Source: Bacillus pseudomycoides
GTDB lineage: Bacteria; Bacillota; Bacilli; Bacillales; Bacillaceae_G
DNA: 64,000 nt
Assembly: GCF_022811845.1 (NCBI RefSeq)
Contig: NZ_CP064266.1
Span: forward strand, 1,364,001 to 1,428,000
Direction: 5' to 3'
Shown: positions 1 through 9,010 of the stretch, in pieces
Numbering within the stretch: position 1 is the first letter of the stretch
Layout: each line of letters begins with the position of its first letter
Made by a program: the position numbers and the translations under genes
The notes under the pieces: generated by a model
The model's database searches: none
What the model was told of the DNA's origin: nothing
The model's input: only the letters and a program-made list of their open reading frames with translations

Positions 1-58
1 TATTCTCTTTTTGCAATACTTTACGAGCAGGTAAATCTTTATCAACAATGATTGGCAT
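1..58 (-). CDS. metA: Homoserine O-acyltransferase MetA, N-terminal fragment (cut by window edge)
   Basis: Reading leftward from an ATG at 58, the first 19 codons give MPIIVDKDLPARKVLQKEN, the characteristic N-terminus of the MetA family, which acylates homoserine in the first committed step of methionine synthesis. In bacilli this enzyme is usually an acetyltransferase despite its homoserine succinyltransferase name. The start lies inside the end of metY and overlaps it by 17 bp in another frame, so the two are probably translationally coupled in one SAM-riboswitch operon. The rest lies outside the window. The call rests on a short but distinctive N-terminus. Confidence 0.85.
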   Translation of the reverse strand, partial: MPIIVDKDLPARKVLQKEN

Positions 59-1340
59 GCGCTTTGCCTCCAACTAATGCTTTCTCTAGGTCCGCAATAA
101 TATCAGAAACATCTTCGATACCGACTGATAAGCGAATTAGATCAGATGTAACACCTGCTAAACGCTGCTCTTCTTTATTTAACTGTCTGTGCGTTGTACT
201 AGCGGGATGAATCACACATGTTCTTGCATCCGCTACGTGCGTCACAAGCGTTGCTAACTTCACATTTGCAATAAACTCTTTCGCAGATTCTAATCCGCCT
301 TTAATTCCGAATGTTAAAACACCACTTGCACCTTTTGCTAAATACCTTTGTACTAGGGGATAATTCTCATTACTTTCTAATCCCGGATAATTCACCCATT
401 CAATACGATCATGATTAGCAAGCCACTTCGCAACTGCAAGAGCATTTTCACTATGACGCTCCATTCGTAAATGCAATGTTTCTAAACCAATATTGCTAAT
501 ATACGCATTGAATGGGCTCATACAGTTTCCGTAGTCTCTTAATAATTGAACACGAGCTTTCACAATATATGCTGCCTGGCCAAAGTTCTGCACATAACTT
601 ACACCGTTATAACTTGGGTCTGGTTCAACAAGCTCTGGATATTTTCCATTTGTCCAATCAAAATTTCCACCATCTATAACAATCCCGCCTAATGAGCTTG
701 CATGACCATCAATATATTTTGTTGTAGAATGAACAACGATATTTGCCCCATGTTCAAACGCTTGGCACAAATATGGTGTCGCCAAAGTATTGTCCACAAT
801 AAAAGGTACTTCTAGTCCCTTTGCCGCTTTCGAAAACTCTTTAAAATTTAAAACATTCATTGCTGGATTTCCAAGAGATTCTGCATAAATCAGCTTTGTT
901 TTATCATTTGCAAGTGCCACAATCTCATCAGCAGATGAGTTTGGATTAAAGAAGGTAACATCAATTCCCAATTTACGTAGACTTACCCCAAATAAGTTAA
1001 AAGTTCCCCCATAAACGGTTGAAGAACAAAGCAAATGATCACCACTACTACAAATATTTAAAACCGCAAGCATAATGGCCGCTTGACCAGAAGCTGTCGC
1101 AACAGCTCCGGCTCCACCTTCGAGCTCTGATAACTTTTGTTCAAATGCTGCTAGTGTCGGATTCCCAATACGCGTGTAAATATAGCCTTCTGCCTCTAAA
1201 TTAAAGAGCGCTGCTAAATCATCGGACGTATCGTATTTATACGTCGTACTTTGATAGAGCGGCAAAACACGTGGTTCACCATTCTTCGGTGTATAACCAC
1301 CTTGCACACAAATGGTTCCTTTTCCCCATGATTCTCCCAT
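42..1340 (-). CDS. metY: O-acetylhomoserine sulfhydrylase (MetY-type, PLP-dependent)
   Basis: A 432-residue Cys/Met-metabolism PLP enzyme that combines O-acetylhomoserine with sulfide to form homocysteine in the cytoplasm. The PLP lysine is K208 in the motif HSTTKYIDGH. The SGQAA segment (residues 84-88) and DNTLATPY (183-190) are typical of the family, and the length suits MetY rather than the roughly 380-residue cystathionine synthases/lyases. The ATG at 1340 directly precedes the conserved start GKGTICVQGGY. An S-box riboswitch with terminator lies upstream and metA overlaps the 3' end, which gives a direct acetylation and sulfhydrylation route. Specificity for acetylhomoserine over acetylserine is inferred from family and context. 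Confidence 0.93.
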   Translation of the reverse strand: MGESWGKGTICVQGGYTPKNGEPRVLPLYQSTTYKYDTSDDLAALFNLEAEGYIYTRIGNPTLAAFEQKLSELEGGAGAVATASGQAAIMLAVLNICSSGDHLLCSSTVYGGTFNLFGVSLRKLGIDVTFFNPNSSADEIVALANDKTKLIYAESLGNPAMNVLNFKEFSKAAKGLEVPFIVDNTLATPYLCQAFEHGANIVVHSTTKYIDGHASSLGGIVIDGGNFDWTNGKYPELVEPDPSYNGVSYVQNFGQAAYIVKARVQLLRDYGNCMSPFNAYISNIGLETLHLRMERHSENALAVAKWLANHDRIEWVNYPGLESNENYPLVQRYLAKGASGVLTFGIKGGLESAKEFIANVKLATLVTHVADARTCVIHPASTTHRQLNKEEQRLAGVTSDLIRLSVGIEDVSDIIADLEKALVGGKAHANHC

Positions 1341-1373
1341 CTCTCATACTCCTTTCTTTTATAAAAAATAAAA

Positions 1374-1409
1374 AAACTGCTTCTTTCCCGAACAAGAAAG
1401 AAGCAGTTT
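1374..1409 (-). terminator. Riboswitch-controlled terminator upstream of metY
   Basis: A 14-bp perfect stem (1374-1387 with 1396-1409), followed on the minus strand by a U-rich run, lies between the S-box aptamer and the metY start. It is the off-state terminator of the SAM riboswitch. Confidence 0.9.
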
Positions 1410-1433
1410 GAAAACACGCTCTAAAGTCTCTTT

Positions 1434-1535
1434 CTTATCTCTCAGGGTTTATTACCTGCAGGATTTGGCACAATTCCGTTATTCGGCTGTTGCCAAGGTT
1501 TCATAGGGCCTGTCCCTCCACCTTTTCTTGATAAG
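1434..1535 (-). promoter_or_regulatory. SAM-I (S-box) riboswitch aptamer
   Basis: On the minus strand the P1 arm CTTATC (around 1535-1530) is followed by AGAAAAGGTGGAGGGA, CTATGAAACC, TTGGCAACAG and a closing CTGAGAGATAAG. These are the hallmark conserved segments of the S-box aptamer, including the P1 helix, the GRNGGAGGGA box and the GCAAC element. High S-adenosylmethionine should stabilise the aptamer and allow the terminator at 1374-1409 to form, turning off metY-metA. Confidence 0.95.
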
Positions 1536-1553
1536 ACTATGCAATTAACGTTG

Positions 1554-1582
1554 ATTTTATAGCAATAATTTCCTAATGTCAA
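1554..1582 (-). promoter_or_regulatory. Sigma-A type promoter for the S-box metY-metA operon
   Basis: On the minus strand TTGACA (1582-1577), a 17-nt spacer and TAAAAT (1559-1554) form a near-consensus promoter. It starts transcription about 12-15 nt before the S-box P1 helix, the spacing expected for a riboswitch leader. The rest of the gap up to 1741 shows nothing recognisable. Confidence 0.7.
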
Positions 1583-1741
1583 TTATTTTTCTGAATATTT
1601 ATAAAAGATTTTATTAACTGTTTAACTGTTTATTATAAAAATTAAAATTCAAGGAACCAAGGGAAATAGCCCCTCGTCATCAAGCTAAGCTTAAATAAGA
1701 ATTACAATGATGAATACGAAGAATAGTAGATACCCTAGAGG

Positions 1742-2059
1742 TTATGCTCTAATTACTCGAATCCCTTTTACAATATTCCAAATAAAGAAGTATAAACTAA
1801 TTAGGCCGCAAATACATACCATAATCATTGCGCCAATAGCCATTGTTGTACCTGGTTGCTTAAAACCGACATCCATAATTCCCAATACTACAATTCCTAT
1901 AAAAGTAGTAATTCCCGGAATAAGATGTGTCCATAGAGCTCGTTTCGCATGACCTTTTGTTTCATGATCTCCGAGAATCCAAACAATTAGCGGGAATAAG
2001 ACAGGGGCAAAAAGAACACTCCAGTACGAAAAAGAAGATAAAACTTTATTTCCATTCAT
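1742..2059 (-). CDS. DUF4870-like small membrane protein
   Basis: A 105-residue protein with a short soluble start (NGNKVLSSFSYWSVLFAPVLFPLIVWILG), an HAKRAL segment and three to four hydrophobic helices. This is the usual pattern of DUF4870 membrane proteins, whose function is unknown. The ATG at 2059 is chosen because GAGGTG sits 6 nt upstream; the in-frame GTG nine bases earlier overlaps that ribosome site. Monocistronic, with no informative neighbour. Confidence 0.7.
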   Translation of the reverse strand: MNGNKVLSSFSYWSVLFAPVLFPLIVWILGDHETKGHAKRALWTHLIPGITTFIGIVVLGIMDVGFKQPGTTMAIGAMIMVCICGLISLYFFIWNIVKGIRVIRA

Positions 2060-2450
2060 ATGTATCACCTCATGAAATTGTGTTTGTTGTTATACCTTTA
2101 TTATGTAGGGAAATCTATTCTTTTACTATCGTTCAACCTTACAACAACATGACAGTTTTGTAAGATTCTATAGTGGTAATTTGGTAAGCCTACTGCTTGA
2201 TATCATGCACGTGATATTCTAAAAAAATTAAGGGCCAAGGATTTTTTGAAAGAACCCTTGGCCATTTTCGTATTTATGAAATGTTTGCTTATTTTGCGTG
2301 TAAAGCACCTACTGTAAGTGATATATAGATCATATACCATAACACAATCGTTAAAGTAAGAGGTCACAAGTCGTTCAATGGTATAACAATTTATAAAATG
2401 CTTATAAAGAACAGCAAGCATGAACCATTAACATTTATGCTTTGTTGTTT
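2060..2450. other. Gene-free stretch between DUF4870 and DUF975 genes
   Basis: This 390-bp stretch holds the hairpin at 2233-2263 and no convincing gene. A 72-codon minus-strand frame at 2203-2421 has no ribosome site and runs across the terminator, so it is not counted. Confidence 0.6.
2233..2263 (-). terminator. Rho-independent terminator-like hairpin
   Basis: An 8-bp perfect GC-rich stem (GGCCAAGG with CCTTGGCC) is followed on the minus strand, after about 5 nt, by a run of U. It probably ends transcription of the DUF975 gene, whose stop is about 190 nt upstream. It may alternatively mark a separate short transcript. Confidence 0.6.
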
Positions 2451-3068
2451 TTACACATAAGATTTTCCTTTATAATAGTCTTGTGAAACTTTTTCATAAA
2501 ATGCCGCTTTCGTAGTATAAAAATATGGAATCAACCATAAGAAACCGATTCCTAAAGTTACGATGCTTAATATAAACCAGCCAATAAAGCTTAAACATAT
2601 TAAGAAATAATCCATCTTATATCCGTTCATCATACGGCGACTTTCAGTAATAGCTTGGTTCATTTTAAATTCCGGATGGTCATTTAAAATAAAGAAAGTC
2701 ATAGTGTAAGAGAAAGATTTAACAATTCCTGGAATAATAAATAGCAATGTCCATAAAAGAATATAGATATCCATTAGTAAATATATTAAAATTGATTTAA
2801 TAAGTTTATTTACCTCTTTACACCATTTAAATAATTGCCCAATTCCAACTGTCTTGTCACGAACTATATTTAAGGCAAGATAGTAAGCACCTAAAGTTAA
2901 GGGCCCAATCATTAATATTACAATAATATCTATCATAAACGATTCTATTACTTTGCTCCAGCCCCAAGACCATACGAAAGGGAATATAAAGAACAATGTA
3001 ACTCCTACTGCTAATCCCCATTTTTCATCAAGCTCATCAAGCGCTTGTCCTTTCAACTCACGAATCAA
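2451..3068 (-). CDS. DUF975 family polytopic membrane protein
   Basis: A 205-residue protein starting MIRELKGQALDELDEKWG, the usual DUF975 opening, followed by four to five membrane helices. The middle segment RMMNGYKMDYFLICLSFIGW is typical of the family. Function is unknown. The start is a TTG at 3068 preceded by AGGAGG at 8-nt spacing; no ATG is better placed. Confidence 0.8.
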   Translation of the reverse strand: MIRELKGQALDELDEKWGLAVGVTLFFIFPFVWSWGWSKVIESFMIDIIVILMIGPLTLGAYYLALNIVRDKTVGIGQLFKWCKEVNKLIKSILIYLLMDIYILLWTLLFIIPGIVKSFSYTMTFFILNDHPEFKMNQAITESRRMMNGYKMDYFLICLSFIGWFILSIVTLGIGFLWLIPYFYTTKAAFYEKVSQDYYKGKSYV

Positions 3069-3388
3069 ACAAGAAACCTCCTAAATATAATGCGTATTTT
3101 AACTCATACTAGTATACAATTCTCGTAGAGATTACAATAGTATTTTAGACAATTTATATTTATTTCAGCACATGACACGAGCATTATCATCTCGATGAGA
3201 TCAAAAGCTTTAAACATCACTTGTATTTTGCTTCTTCAGAAGAAATAATACTAATGATGTTTATAATATATGTTGAATAAGTAACTCCTTTAAAAAGATA
3301 ATATGCATATTCAATTACTTACTCAATTATTTTCGTATCAGAATCCCTAAATTTTCATAATAACGTATAAATAGAGGAGGCATAAAAA
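3069..3388. other. Divergent intergenic region, nothing recognised
   Basis: This 320-bp AT-rich stretch between the divergent DUF975 and ClC genes must hold both promoters. I see no clear operator, RNA structure or short gene in it. Confidence 0.5.
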
Positions 3389-4639
3389 TTGACTATTAGG
3401 AGAAATATGCACTATTTACTCATCGTGTACGGTATATTTCTAGGTTCTATCGTTGGTGCCACAGTCTGGTTATTTTTAGTTGTCACCAATGCTGGAATTC
3501 ATTTCGTTTGGGAATATTTACCTAAAGAGTTCACATTACCATCTTATTACACAATTTGTGTGACAACGATCGGTGGTATTCTTATTGGACTGTCACAAAA
3601 ATACTTTGGTACATACCCACGTTTAATGCCAGAGGTAATGGCTGAATATAAGCAAACAGGTAGGATTGAGTACCGTTTTGTACATCAAGCTACATTAACA
3701 GCTATTATTGTTTTAGTATTTGGGGCAAGCTTAGGACCCGAAGCAGCACTGGTTGGGATTATAGGTGGGCTTTGTACATGGGTTGGCGATCGCTTTCATT
3801 TTGCTGTAAAAGGAATGCAAGGACTAACAGAAATTGGGATTGGCGCTACTTTAAGTGTTATTTTTAATGCACCGTTATTCGGTTACTTAGCTCCAAGTGA
3901 AAATGAGAATGAACGACTCGCTGAAGTTTCCAAGGGGAAAAAGGCTATCGTATATGTCGCTACTACTTTGGCTGGTTTTTCTGTTTATTTATTGCTTAGT
4001 AAATTTGATAATCGAGGATCTTTTATTGTTAATTTTGGAGAAGGATCTTTTAGGCTTCATGAATGGGTTGCCTTTCTACCTCTTGCTTGTATAGGTGCTA
4101 GCGTAGGCTATTTTTATTTCAAGGTAGAACATGCATTAGAAAAAGTAGTACATCCTTTTCAAGAATATAAGGTAACATTAGGAATTATTGGCGGTATTCT
4201 TTTAGGGATTGCCGGAACTTACCTCCCATATACTATGTTTTCAGGAGAACACCAATTAAAAGACTTAGTGAATGAGTGGACAGAATTATCATTTGGGTTG
4301 CTATTTCTTTCAGGGGTTTTAAAATTATGTATAACGGCAGTTTGTTTAAATACAGGTTGGCGTGGAGGACACATTTTTCCGATTATATTTGCTGGCGCAA
4401 GTATTGGATATGCTATGGCCACTGTCATACCAGTAGACCCAATTGCCTCTGTAGCAATCGTAACAACAGCCATTTCAAGCTACGCATTACGAAAACCAAT
4501 CGCTATTACAGTGCTATTACTTATGTTTTTCCCAATCAATTTATTATTACCGATGCTTGGAGCTGCAATGATTGGAAATTTATTTCCACTCCCTAACAAT
4601 AGTGAGAATAAACAAGTGGCTAGCGCGAATATCGAATAG
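3389..4639 (+). CDS. ClC-family chloride channel or Cl-/H+ antiporter
   Basis: A 416-residue integral membrane protein with around ten hydrophobic segments. GASLGPEAALVGIIGG (about residues 112-127) matches the ClC selectivity region with its gating glutamate. TGWRGGHIFPIIFAGASIGYA (about 323-343) matches the second conserved ClC motif. ClC proteins move chloride or fluoride across the cytoplasmic membrane, as channels or proton-coupled exchangers. The ion here cannot be told, though this sequence differs from the compact CLC-F fluoride type. The start is a TTG at 3389 with AGGAGG 8 nt upstream; the ATG at 3407 is less well placed. A bcr1 repeat follows. Confidence 0.85.
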   Translation: MTIRRNMHYLLIVYGIFLGSIVGATVWLFLVVTNAGIHFVWEYLPKEFTLPSYYTICVTTIGGILIGLSQKYFGTYPRLMPEVMAEYKQTGRIEYRFVHQATLTAIIVLVFGASLGPEAALVGIIGGLCTWVGDRFHFAVKGMQGLTEIGIGATLSVIFNAPLFGYLAPSENENERLAEVSKGKKAIVYVATTLAGFSVYLLLSKFDNRGSFIVNFGEGSFRLHEWVAFLPLACIGASVGYFYFKVEHALEKVVHPFQEYKVTLGIIGGILLGIAGTYLPYTMFSGEHQLKDLVNEWTELSFGLLFLSGVLKLCITAVCLNTGWRGGHIFPIIFAGASIGYAMATVIPVDPIASVAIVTTAISSYALRKPIAITVLLLMFFPINLLLPMLGAAMIGNLFPLPNNSENKQVASANIE

Positions 4640-4672
4640 TAAAATAAACAAATAAAAAGCAGTACCATCGCT

Positions 4673-4829
4673 ATAAAGTGAAACTTTAATCAGTGGGGGT
4701 TTTCTTCATCCCCCACTGATTATTAGTTGAACCAATCGGGCTTTTACGGACAGTAAGACTCCCACCTAACTTCTTTGCTTTTGCCGAATTCTGAGGTGGG
4801 AGTCTTACTGTCCGTTAATGCGGGATAAA
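4673..4829 (+). repeat. bcr1 repeat, copy A (near full length)
   Basis: A 157-bp element bounded by ATAAA at 4673-4677 and 4825-4829. It contains internal inverted repeats (AATCAGTGGGGG with CCCCCACTGATT, and a long arm with GGACAGTAAGACTCCCACCT and its complement). Size, ends and the ATAAA/TTTAT duplication fit bcr1 of the B. cereus group. It lies between the convergent ClC and azoR genes. Confidence 0.88.
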
Positions 4830-4869
4830 AGTGTTGGTACTGCATATTGAGTGACGATTATTTTGTCAA

Positions 4870-5496
4870 TTAGAATGTGCTTGCTACTTTAGCAGCTTTT
4901 TCAAGGCCTTCTGCAATAATTGCTTCTGCTTTATCTGGGAATTGATTATGACCTTCAATAATAACTATTTCCATATTCGTTACACCGAAGAAGCCCATCA
5001 TGCTTGCTACATATTTAACAGCCATTTCTACGCCAGCTGCTGGCCCTTCAGAATATACACCACCGCGTGCATTTAACAATGCGATTTTCTTATCTCCAAT
5101 AAGACCTACTGGACCTTCTGGTGTATATTTGAATGTTTTACCAGCACGGTTTAGGTAATCGATATATGTGTGCAGTACAGCTGGAATTGTTAAGTTCCAT
5201 AATGGAAAACCAAATACTACTTTATCAGCTGCAAGGAATTGATCTAAATATTTATTAGCAACAGCTACTGCTTTTGCTTCTTCTGCTGTTAAGTCAAAGC
5301 CTTTACCAACTTTAAATGTACCGTTAATCATATCTACACCTACATATGGTAATTCCTCTTTGTATAAATCAAGTTCTACTACTGTATCATTTGGATGTGA
5401 TTCTTTATAGCTTGCTAAAAATGCTTCATATAATTTCACACTAACTGCTTGGTCCGCTGGGCGGTTGTTAGCTTTTACGAATAAAACTGTTGTCAT
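4870..5496 (-). CDS. azoR: FMN-dependent NADH-azoreductase
   Basis: A 208-residue flavodoxin-fold protein that reduces azo bonds and quinones with NADH and FMN, probably as a dimer. The start MTTVLFVKANNRPADQAVSVKLYEAFL is the classic AzoR N-terminus. GFPLWNLTIPAVLHTYIDYLNRAGKTF (about residues 101-127) carries the family FMN-binding loop, and LLNARGGVYSEGP the second. The ATG at 5496 has AGGAGG upstream. In B. cereus several azoR paralogues exist and I cannot say which this is. It lies just downstream of the YhcY/YhcZ-like two-component genes but behind their terminator. Confidence 0.92.
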   Translation of the reverse strand: MTTVLFVKANNRPADQAVSVKLYEAFLASYKESHPNDTVVELDLYKEELPYVGVDMINGTFKVGKGFDLTAEEAKAVAVANKYLDQFLAADKVVFGFPLWNLTIPAVLHTYIDYLNRAGKTFKYTPEGPVGLIGDKKIALLNARGGVYSEGPAAGVEMAVKYVASMMGFFGVTNMEIVIIEGHNQFPDKAEAIIAEGLEKAAKVASTF

Positions 5497-5641
5497 GTTT
5501 CTTTTCCTCCTATTGCTTGCCTTGCGCTGTTTATTATTTACCTACTAAAAAGGGACAATCCCTTGTAATTGTTGTTGCTTACAAATATATTCTATCCCCT
5601 CATTCCAACAATTTCTTCCTCACATAGACGTATCTTTCCAT

Positions 5642-5670
5642 AAAAAAAGTCCGCCTCCTAAAGGCGAACT
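5642..5670 (-). terminator. Terminator of the two-component operon
   Basis: The hairpin AGTCCGCCT / AGGCGAACT (one mismatch), with a run of seven U on the minus strand, lies 20 bp past the response regulator stop. Confidence 0.75.
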
Positions 5671-5689
5671 AAGTCCTACGACTTTTGTC

Positions 5690-6337
5690 TTATACGATTC
5701 CACTTTTCACTGCATATAAAGCTGCTTGTGTACGATCCGATAGATTTAATTTGCTTAAAATACTACTTACATGAGCTTTTACTGTTTTTTCGGTAATAAC
5801 TAAAACAGCTGCAGTTTCCTTATTGCTCATCCCTTTTGCCAAGAGCTGCAATACTTCATTCTCCCTTGCCGTTAGTACATCTACATGAATATTTGATGGC
5901 TCCTGTTTCTCTTCTTGTGGCAACGTTTGAGAAAGAAGTGCACTTGCTATATCAGGATGAAGTTGAATATTTCCTTTATATGCACTACGAATGGCTTCCA
6001 CAAGTTGATCAGGCTCGACATCTTTTAAAATATACCCACTTGCCCCAGCTTTTAAAGCTGGTAAAACATGTGCTTGGTCCGAAAAACTAGTTAATACGAG
6101 CACTTTTACATTTGGATATTCCTTTTTGATGTATGCGGTCGCTTCAATCCCATCCATCTCTGGCATATATAGGTCCATCAAAACTATATCTGGCTGTACT
6201 TCTTGAACCTTTGCCAACGCTTCTTTCCCATTATTCGCCTCTCCAACCAATTCGAGATCTTCTTGTGTGCTTAAAAAGAATGCTAATCCTTTTAAAACAA
6301 CTGTATGATCGTCAACTAATAATACTCTTATCTTCAC
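5690..6337 (-). CDS. NarL/LuxR-family response regulator (YhcZ-like)
   Basis: A 215-residue regulator with a receiver domain (residues 1-120: D9/D10 acidic pair, phospho-acceptor D55 in VLMDLYMP, K105 in YILKD) and a C-terminal LuxR helix-turn-helix (about 150-210: LTARENEVLQLLAKGMSNKETA). It binds DNA when phosphorylated by the adjacent kinase. The start is a GTG at 6337 with GAGGGGA just upstream; kinase and regulator are 25 bp apart. Sequence and pairing resemble B. subtilis YhcY-YhcZ, whose signal is not known to me. The nearby azoR could be a target, but that is speculation. Confidence 0.88.
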   Translation of the reverse strand: MKIRVLLVDDHTVVLKGLAFFLSTQEDLELVGEANNGKEALAKVQEVQPDIVLMDLYMPEMDGIEATAYIKKEYPNVKVLVLTSFSDQAHVLPALKAGASGYILKDVEPDQLVEAIRSAYKGNIQLHPDIASALLSQTLPQEEKQEPSNIHVDVLTARENEVLQLLAKGMSNKETAAVLVITEKTVKAHVSSILSKLNLSDRTQAALYAVKSGIV

Positions 6338-6362
6338 AAATTCCCCTCATTTTCACATCGCA

Positions 6363-7940
6363 TTATAATGGGACGATAACTTTTATACTTGTTCGCTTTT
6401 TCTCACTTACAATCGTAATCCATCCGCCAATTAACTCTGCGCGTTCACGCATTGTTGTCATACCGAGCGATTTTTTCTCTTTTATATTCTTTTCTATAAA
6501 ACCAGTGCCATAATCAACTACCTCTAAGGACACTTCTTTCTCTGTTACTTTCAAATAAATTGTCGCCTCTATTACCTCCGCATGCTTACTCACATTATTT
6601 AAAGCCTCTTGTCCAATTCGCCATAATGTTTCTTCCACTACACGCGGTAACTCACGCACACCTTTAACTTGCTCACGAATCTTTAAACCTAAGTTTTCAC
6701 CATATTGCTTTAAGGCTGGTAGTAACCCCTTTTCTAATCCCGCTGGCCGAAGCTGCCAAATAAGTGTCCGCATTTCTTTTAAAGCCCCTTGCGCTAACTC
6801 CCTCATCTCATGAAGAGACTGATCCACTCTCTCATTTTGTCCCTTCAAAACAGCTTCTGCTCCCTTTGTCATGAAGGTTAATGAAAATAGTTTTTGTGAA
6901 ACTGAATCGTGTAAATCCCTGGCCAAACGGTTACGTTCTTCCATTCTGACAAGCTCGCGGCGCTGTTCATTTAATCGTAAGTTCTCAATCATTAATGAAA
7001 TGTGATTCGTTAACGCTTGAAGAACATCTACAGCATTTGTATCAAACTCACCCTTGTTTGAACTCACACATAAAACACCAAACACATGATTTCGAATATG
7101 TATTGGAGCTGCAATAATAGAACCGTTAGGATGAACACTATTTCCAACTTGTCTTTTCATTAAAATAGGTCGGTTCTTTTCTAACGCTTCCTTTGCCGCC
7201 CTTTCTAAACCCGAATCTTCTTTCAATGTATGCTTCTTACGGAAAGCTCGCATGGATAATTTCTTCTCTTCTCGTATAAAAAACGCAACTTGTTCCCATA
7301 GAAATACATCTCCCACTTGTTTTACAACTTCTTCTGACAATGTATTTAACTTATGAATCTTTCTTAGTTCCTGAATAAAACGCTCTAGTTTCACATAATA
7401 ATGAGCACGTTTCTTTTCATTTTCATATAATTTCGTGCGTTTTAAAGCTGTTCCAATTTGCAAGGCAACAGATTGTAATAACATCAATTCTTCTTCAGAA
7501 AAATGTGTTTTTCCTGGACTCGCTACATTTAGTACACCAAACTCTTCTCCACCAGCTTTTAATGGGACAGTTGCATGATGAAGAATCCCTTCTGTGTCAC
7601 CCCAATTATTTTCAATCGCATTATTAATTCTTTTACATTCAATAATATTAACCGCTCGCTCTAATTTCCCCTCTACAAAACGGCGTAAACACCAGCATTC
7701 TCCTTCACACATTGGCCTTTTATTTTGAAAGGAAAGCGCTGCCGGTAAATGATAATCAATTAATTTTGTATACCTGCCATTTTCATCAGCAAGAAAAATC
7801 CACCCTGTTGTTAATCCTGTTACATGCAGCAATTTCTCTAATACCGCTTGCAACACATGATATGTATCATTAGATGTATTTAATGTTTCTGCAATCTCTT
7901 TTAATATAGCTAATTCATTTATACGGTTCTCTTGAAACAT
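6363..7940 (-). CDS. GAF-domain sensor histidine kinase (YhcY-like)
   Basis: A soluble NarX/DesK-class kinase of about 525 residues. It has two GAF domains (about residues 1-150 and 180-320), a HisKA_3 dimerisation helix with phospho-acceptor H in RNRLARDLHDSVSQKLFS, and a C-terminal HATPase (NNVSKHAE N-box, DYGTGF, LGMTTMRERAELIGG). No membrane segment is visible, so it probably senses a cytosolic ligand or redox state through GAF; a cluster of cysteines (CEGECWC) in the first GAF domain is compatible with redox or metal sensing. The start at 7940 (MFQENRINELA) has TAGGAGAC 5 nt upstream; an upstream in-frame ATG at 7976 has no ribosome site. Confidence 0.87.
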   Translation of the reverse strand: MFQENRINELAILKEIAETLNTSNDTYHVLQAVLEKLLHVTGLTTGWIFLADENGRYTKLIDYHLPAALSFQNKRPMCEGECWCLRRFVEGKLERAVNIIECKRINNAIENNWGDTEGILHHATVPLKAGGEEFGVLNVASPGKTHFSEEELMLLQSVALQIGTALKRTKLYENEKKRAHYYVKLERFIQELRKIHKLNTLSEEVVKQVGDVFLWEQVAFFIREEKKLSMRAFRKKHTLKEDSGLERAAKEALEKNRPILMKRQVGNSVHPNGSIIAAPIHIRNHVFGVLCVSSNKGEFDTNAVDVLQALTNHISLMIENLRLNEQRRELVRMEERNRLARDLHDSVSQKLFSLTFMTKGAEAVLKGQNERVDQSLHEMRELAQGALKEMRTLIWQLRPAGLEKGLLPALKQYGENLGLKIREQVKGVRELPRVVEETLWRIGQEALNNVSKHAEVIEATIYLKVTEKEVSLEVVDYGTGFIEKNIKEKKSLGMTTMRERAELIGGWITIVSEKKRTSIKVIVPL

Positions 7941-8093
7941 AAATTGTCTCCTACATACAATATTTTCTTTTCTCATTGTACCAAATTCAATGTATTCTCA
8001 AACAAGTAACTTTTTCACTTTGTACTTATTCACAACATTGATATAATGGATAAAAATGTAGTTTTCATTATATCACTTGAGGGGGCTTTCACA

Positions 8094-8918
8094 ATGACAT
8101 TAAACAAAGCACTTACAATCGCTGGTTCTGACACAAGCGGGGGCGCTGGTATACAAGCGGATTTAAAAACGTTCCAAGAACTTGGCGTATACGGAATGAC
8201 GTCTCTTACAACAATCGTAACGATGGATCCGCATAACGGCTGGGCACATAACGTATTTCCTATTCCAGCTTCTACACTCAAACCACAATTAGAAACAACA
8301 ATTGAAGGTGTTGGTGTTGACGCTTTAAAAACGGGTATGCTTGGATCTGTTGAAATCATTGAAATGGTTGCTGAAACAATTGAAAAGCATAATCTACAAA
8401 ATGTAGTAGTAGACCCAGTTATGGTTTGTAAAGGTGCAGATGAAGCTTTGCATCCTGAAACAAATGACTGCTTACGCGATGTACTTGTTCCAAAAGCATT
8501 AGTTGTTACACCAAACTTATTTGAAGCATACCAATTAAGCGGCGTAAAAATTAATTCTCTTGAAGACATGAAAGAAGCTGCGAAAAAAATCCATGCTTTA
8601 GGTACAAAATATGTGCTAATTAAAGGTGGTAGCAAACTAGGTACAGAAACTGCAATCGACGTATTGTACGATGGAGAAACATTCGATTTTCTAGAATCAG
8701 AGAAAATTGATACAACAAATACACACGGTGCAGGTTGTACATACTCTGCAGCAATTACAGCAGAACTTGCAAAAGGTAAATCTGTAAAAGAAGCAGTAGC
8801 AATTGCCAAAGAATTCATCACAGCTGCGATTCGCCACTCTTTCAAATTAAACGAATACATCGGACCAACACATCACGGTGCATATCGTAAATTTTCTGCT
8901 GGAAAAGAACTTGTATAA
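8094..8918 (+). CDS. pdxK: Pyridoxine (pyridoxal) kinase of the ThiD/PdxK family
   Basis: A 274-residue ribokinase-fold enzyme. The N-terminus ALTIAGSDTSGGAGIQADLKTF is the ThiD signature, and THGAGCTYSAAITAELAKG carries the anion hole and catalytic aspartate region of the family (here GAGC in place of GTGC). Members phosphorylate hydroxymethylpyrimidine or, in bacilli, pyridoxine/pyridoxal for vitamin B6 salvage. Lone location and the GAGC variant favour the pyridoxal kinase assignment, without excluding HMP activity. The ATG at 8094 is preceded by GAGGGGG; the longer upstream frame lacks one. Confidence 0.85.
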   Translation: MTLNKALTIAGSDTSGGAGIQADLKTFQELGVYGMTSLTTIVTMDPHNGWAHNVFPIPASTLKPQLETTIEGVGVDALKTGMLGSVEIIEMVAETIEKHNLQNVVVDPVMVCKGADEALHPETNDCLRDVLVPKALVVTPNLFEAYQLSGVKINSLEDMKEAAKKIHALGTKYVLIKGGSKLGTETAIDVLYDGETFDFLESEKIDTTNTHGAGCTYSAAITAELAKGKSVKEAVAIAKEFITAAIRHSFKLNEYIGPTHHGAYRKFSAGKELV

Positions 8919-8927
8919 GAAATAAAA

Positions 8928-8958
8928 AACAGGCTATCTCTGGATAGCTTGTTTTTTT
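8928..8958 (+). terminator. Terminator of pdxK
   Basis: Stem AACAGGCTATC / GATAGCTTGTT with a following run of seven T, 10 bp after the pdxK stop. Confidence 0.85.
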
Positions 8959-9010
8959 ATTACTCTAAACTTAACTTGTCCTTTAATCCCAAAACTGTTT
9001 ACTTTTTTGT

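Noticed and set aside
2205..2220. CACGTG-containing palindrome considered as parS
   Set aside because: Only the central hexamer matches; the flanks (ATCATGCACGTGATAT) do not fit the parS consensus.
2203..2421. 72-codon minus-strand frame
   Set aside because: No ribosome site, no family resemblance, and it runs through a hairpin terminator.
8030..8860. 276-codon frame opposite pdxK
   Set aside because: Antisense to a well-supported gene; composition (S/T-rich with scattered hydrophobics) is typical of a shadow frame.
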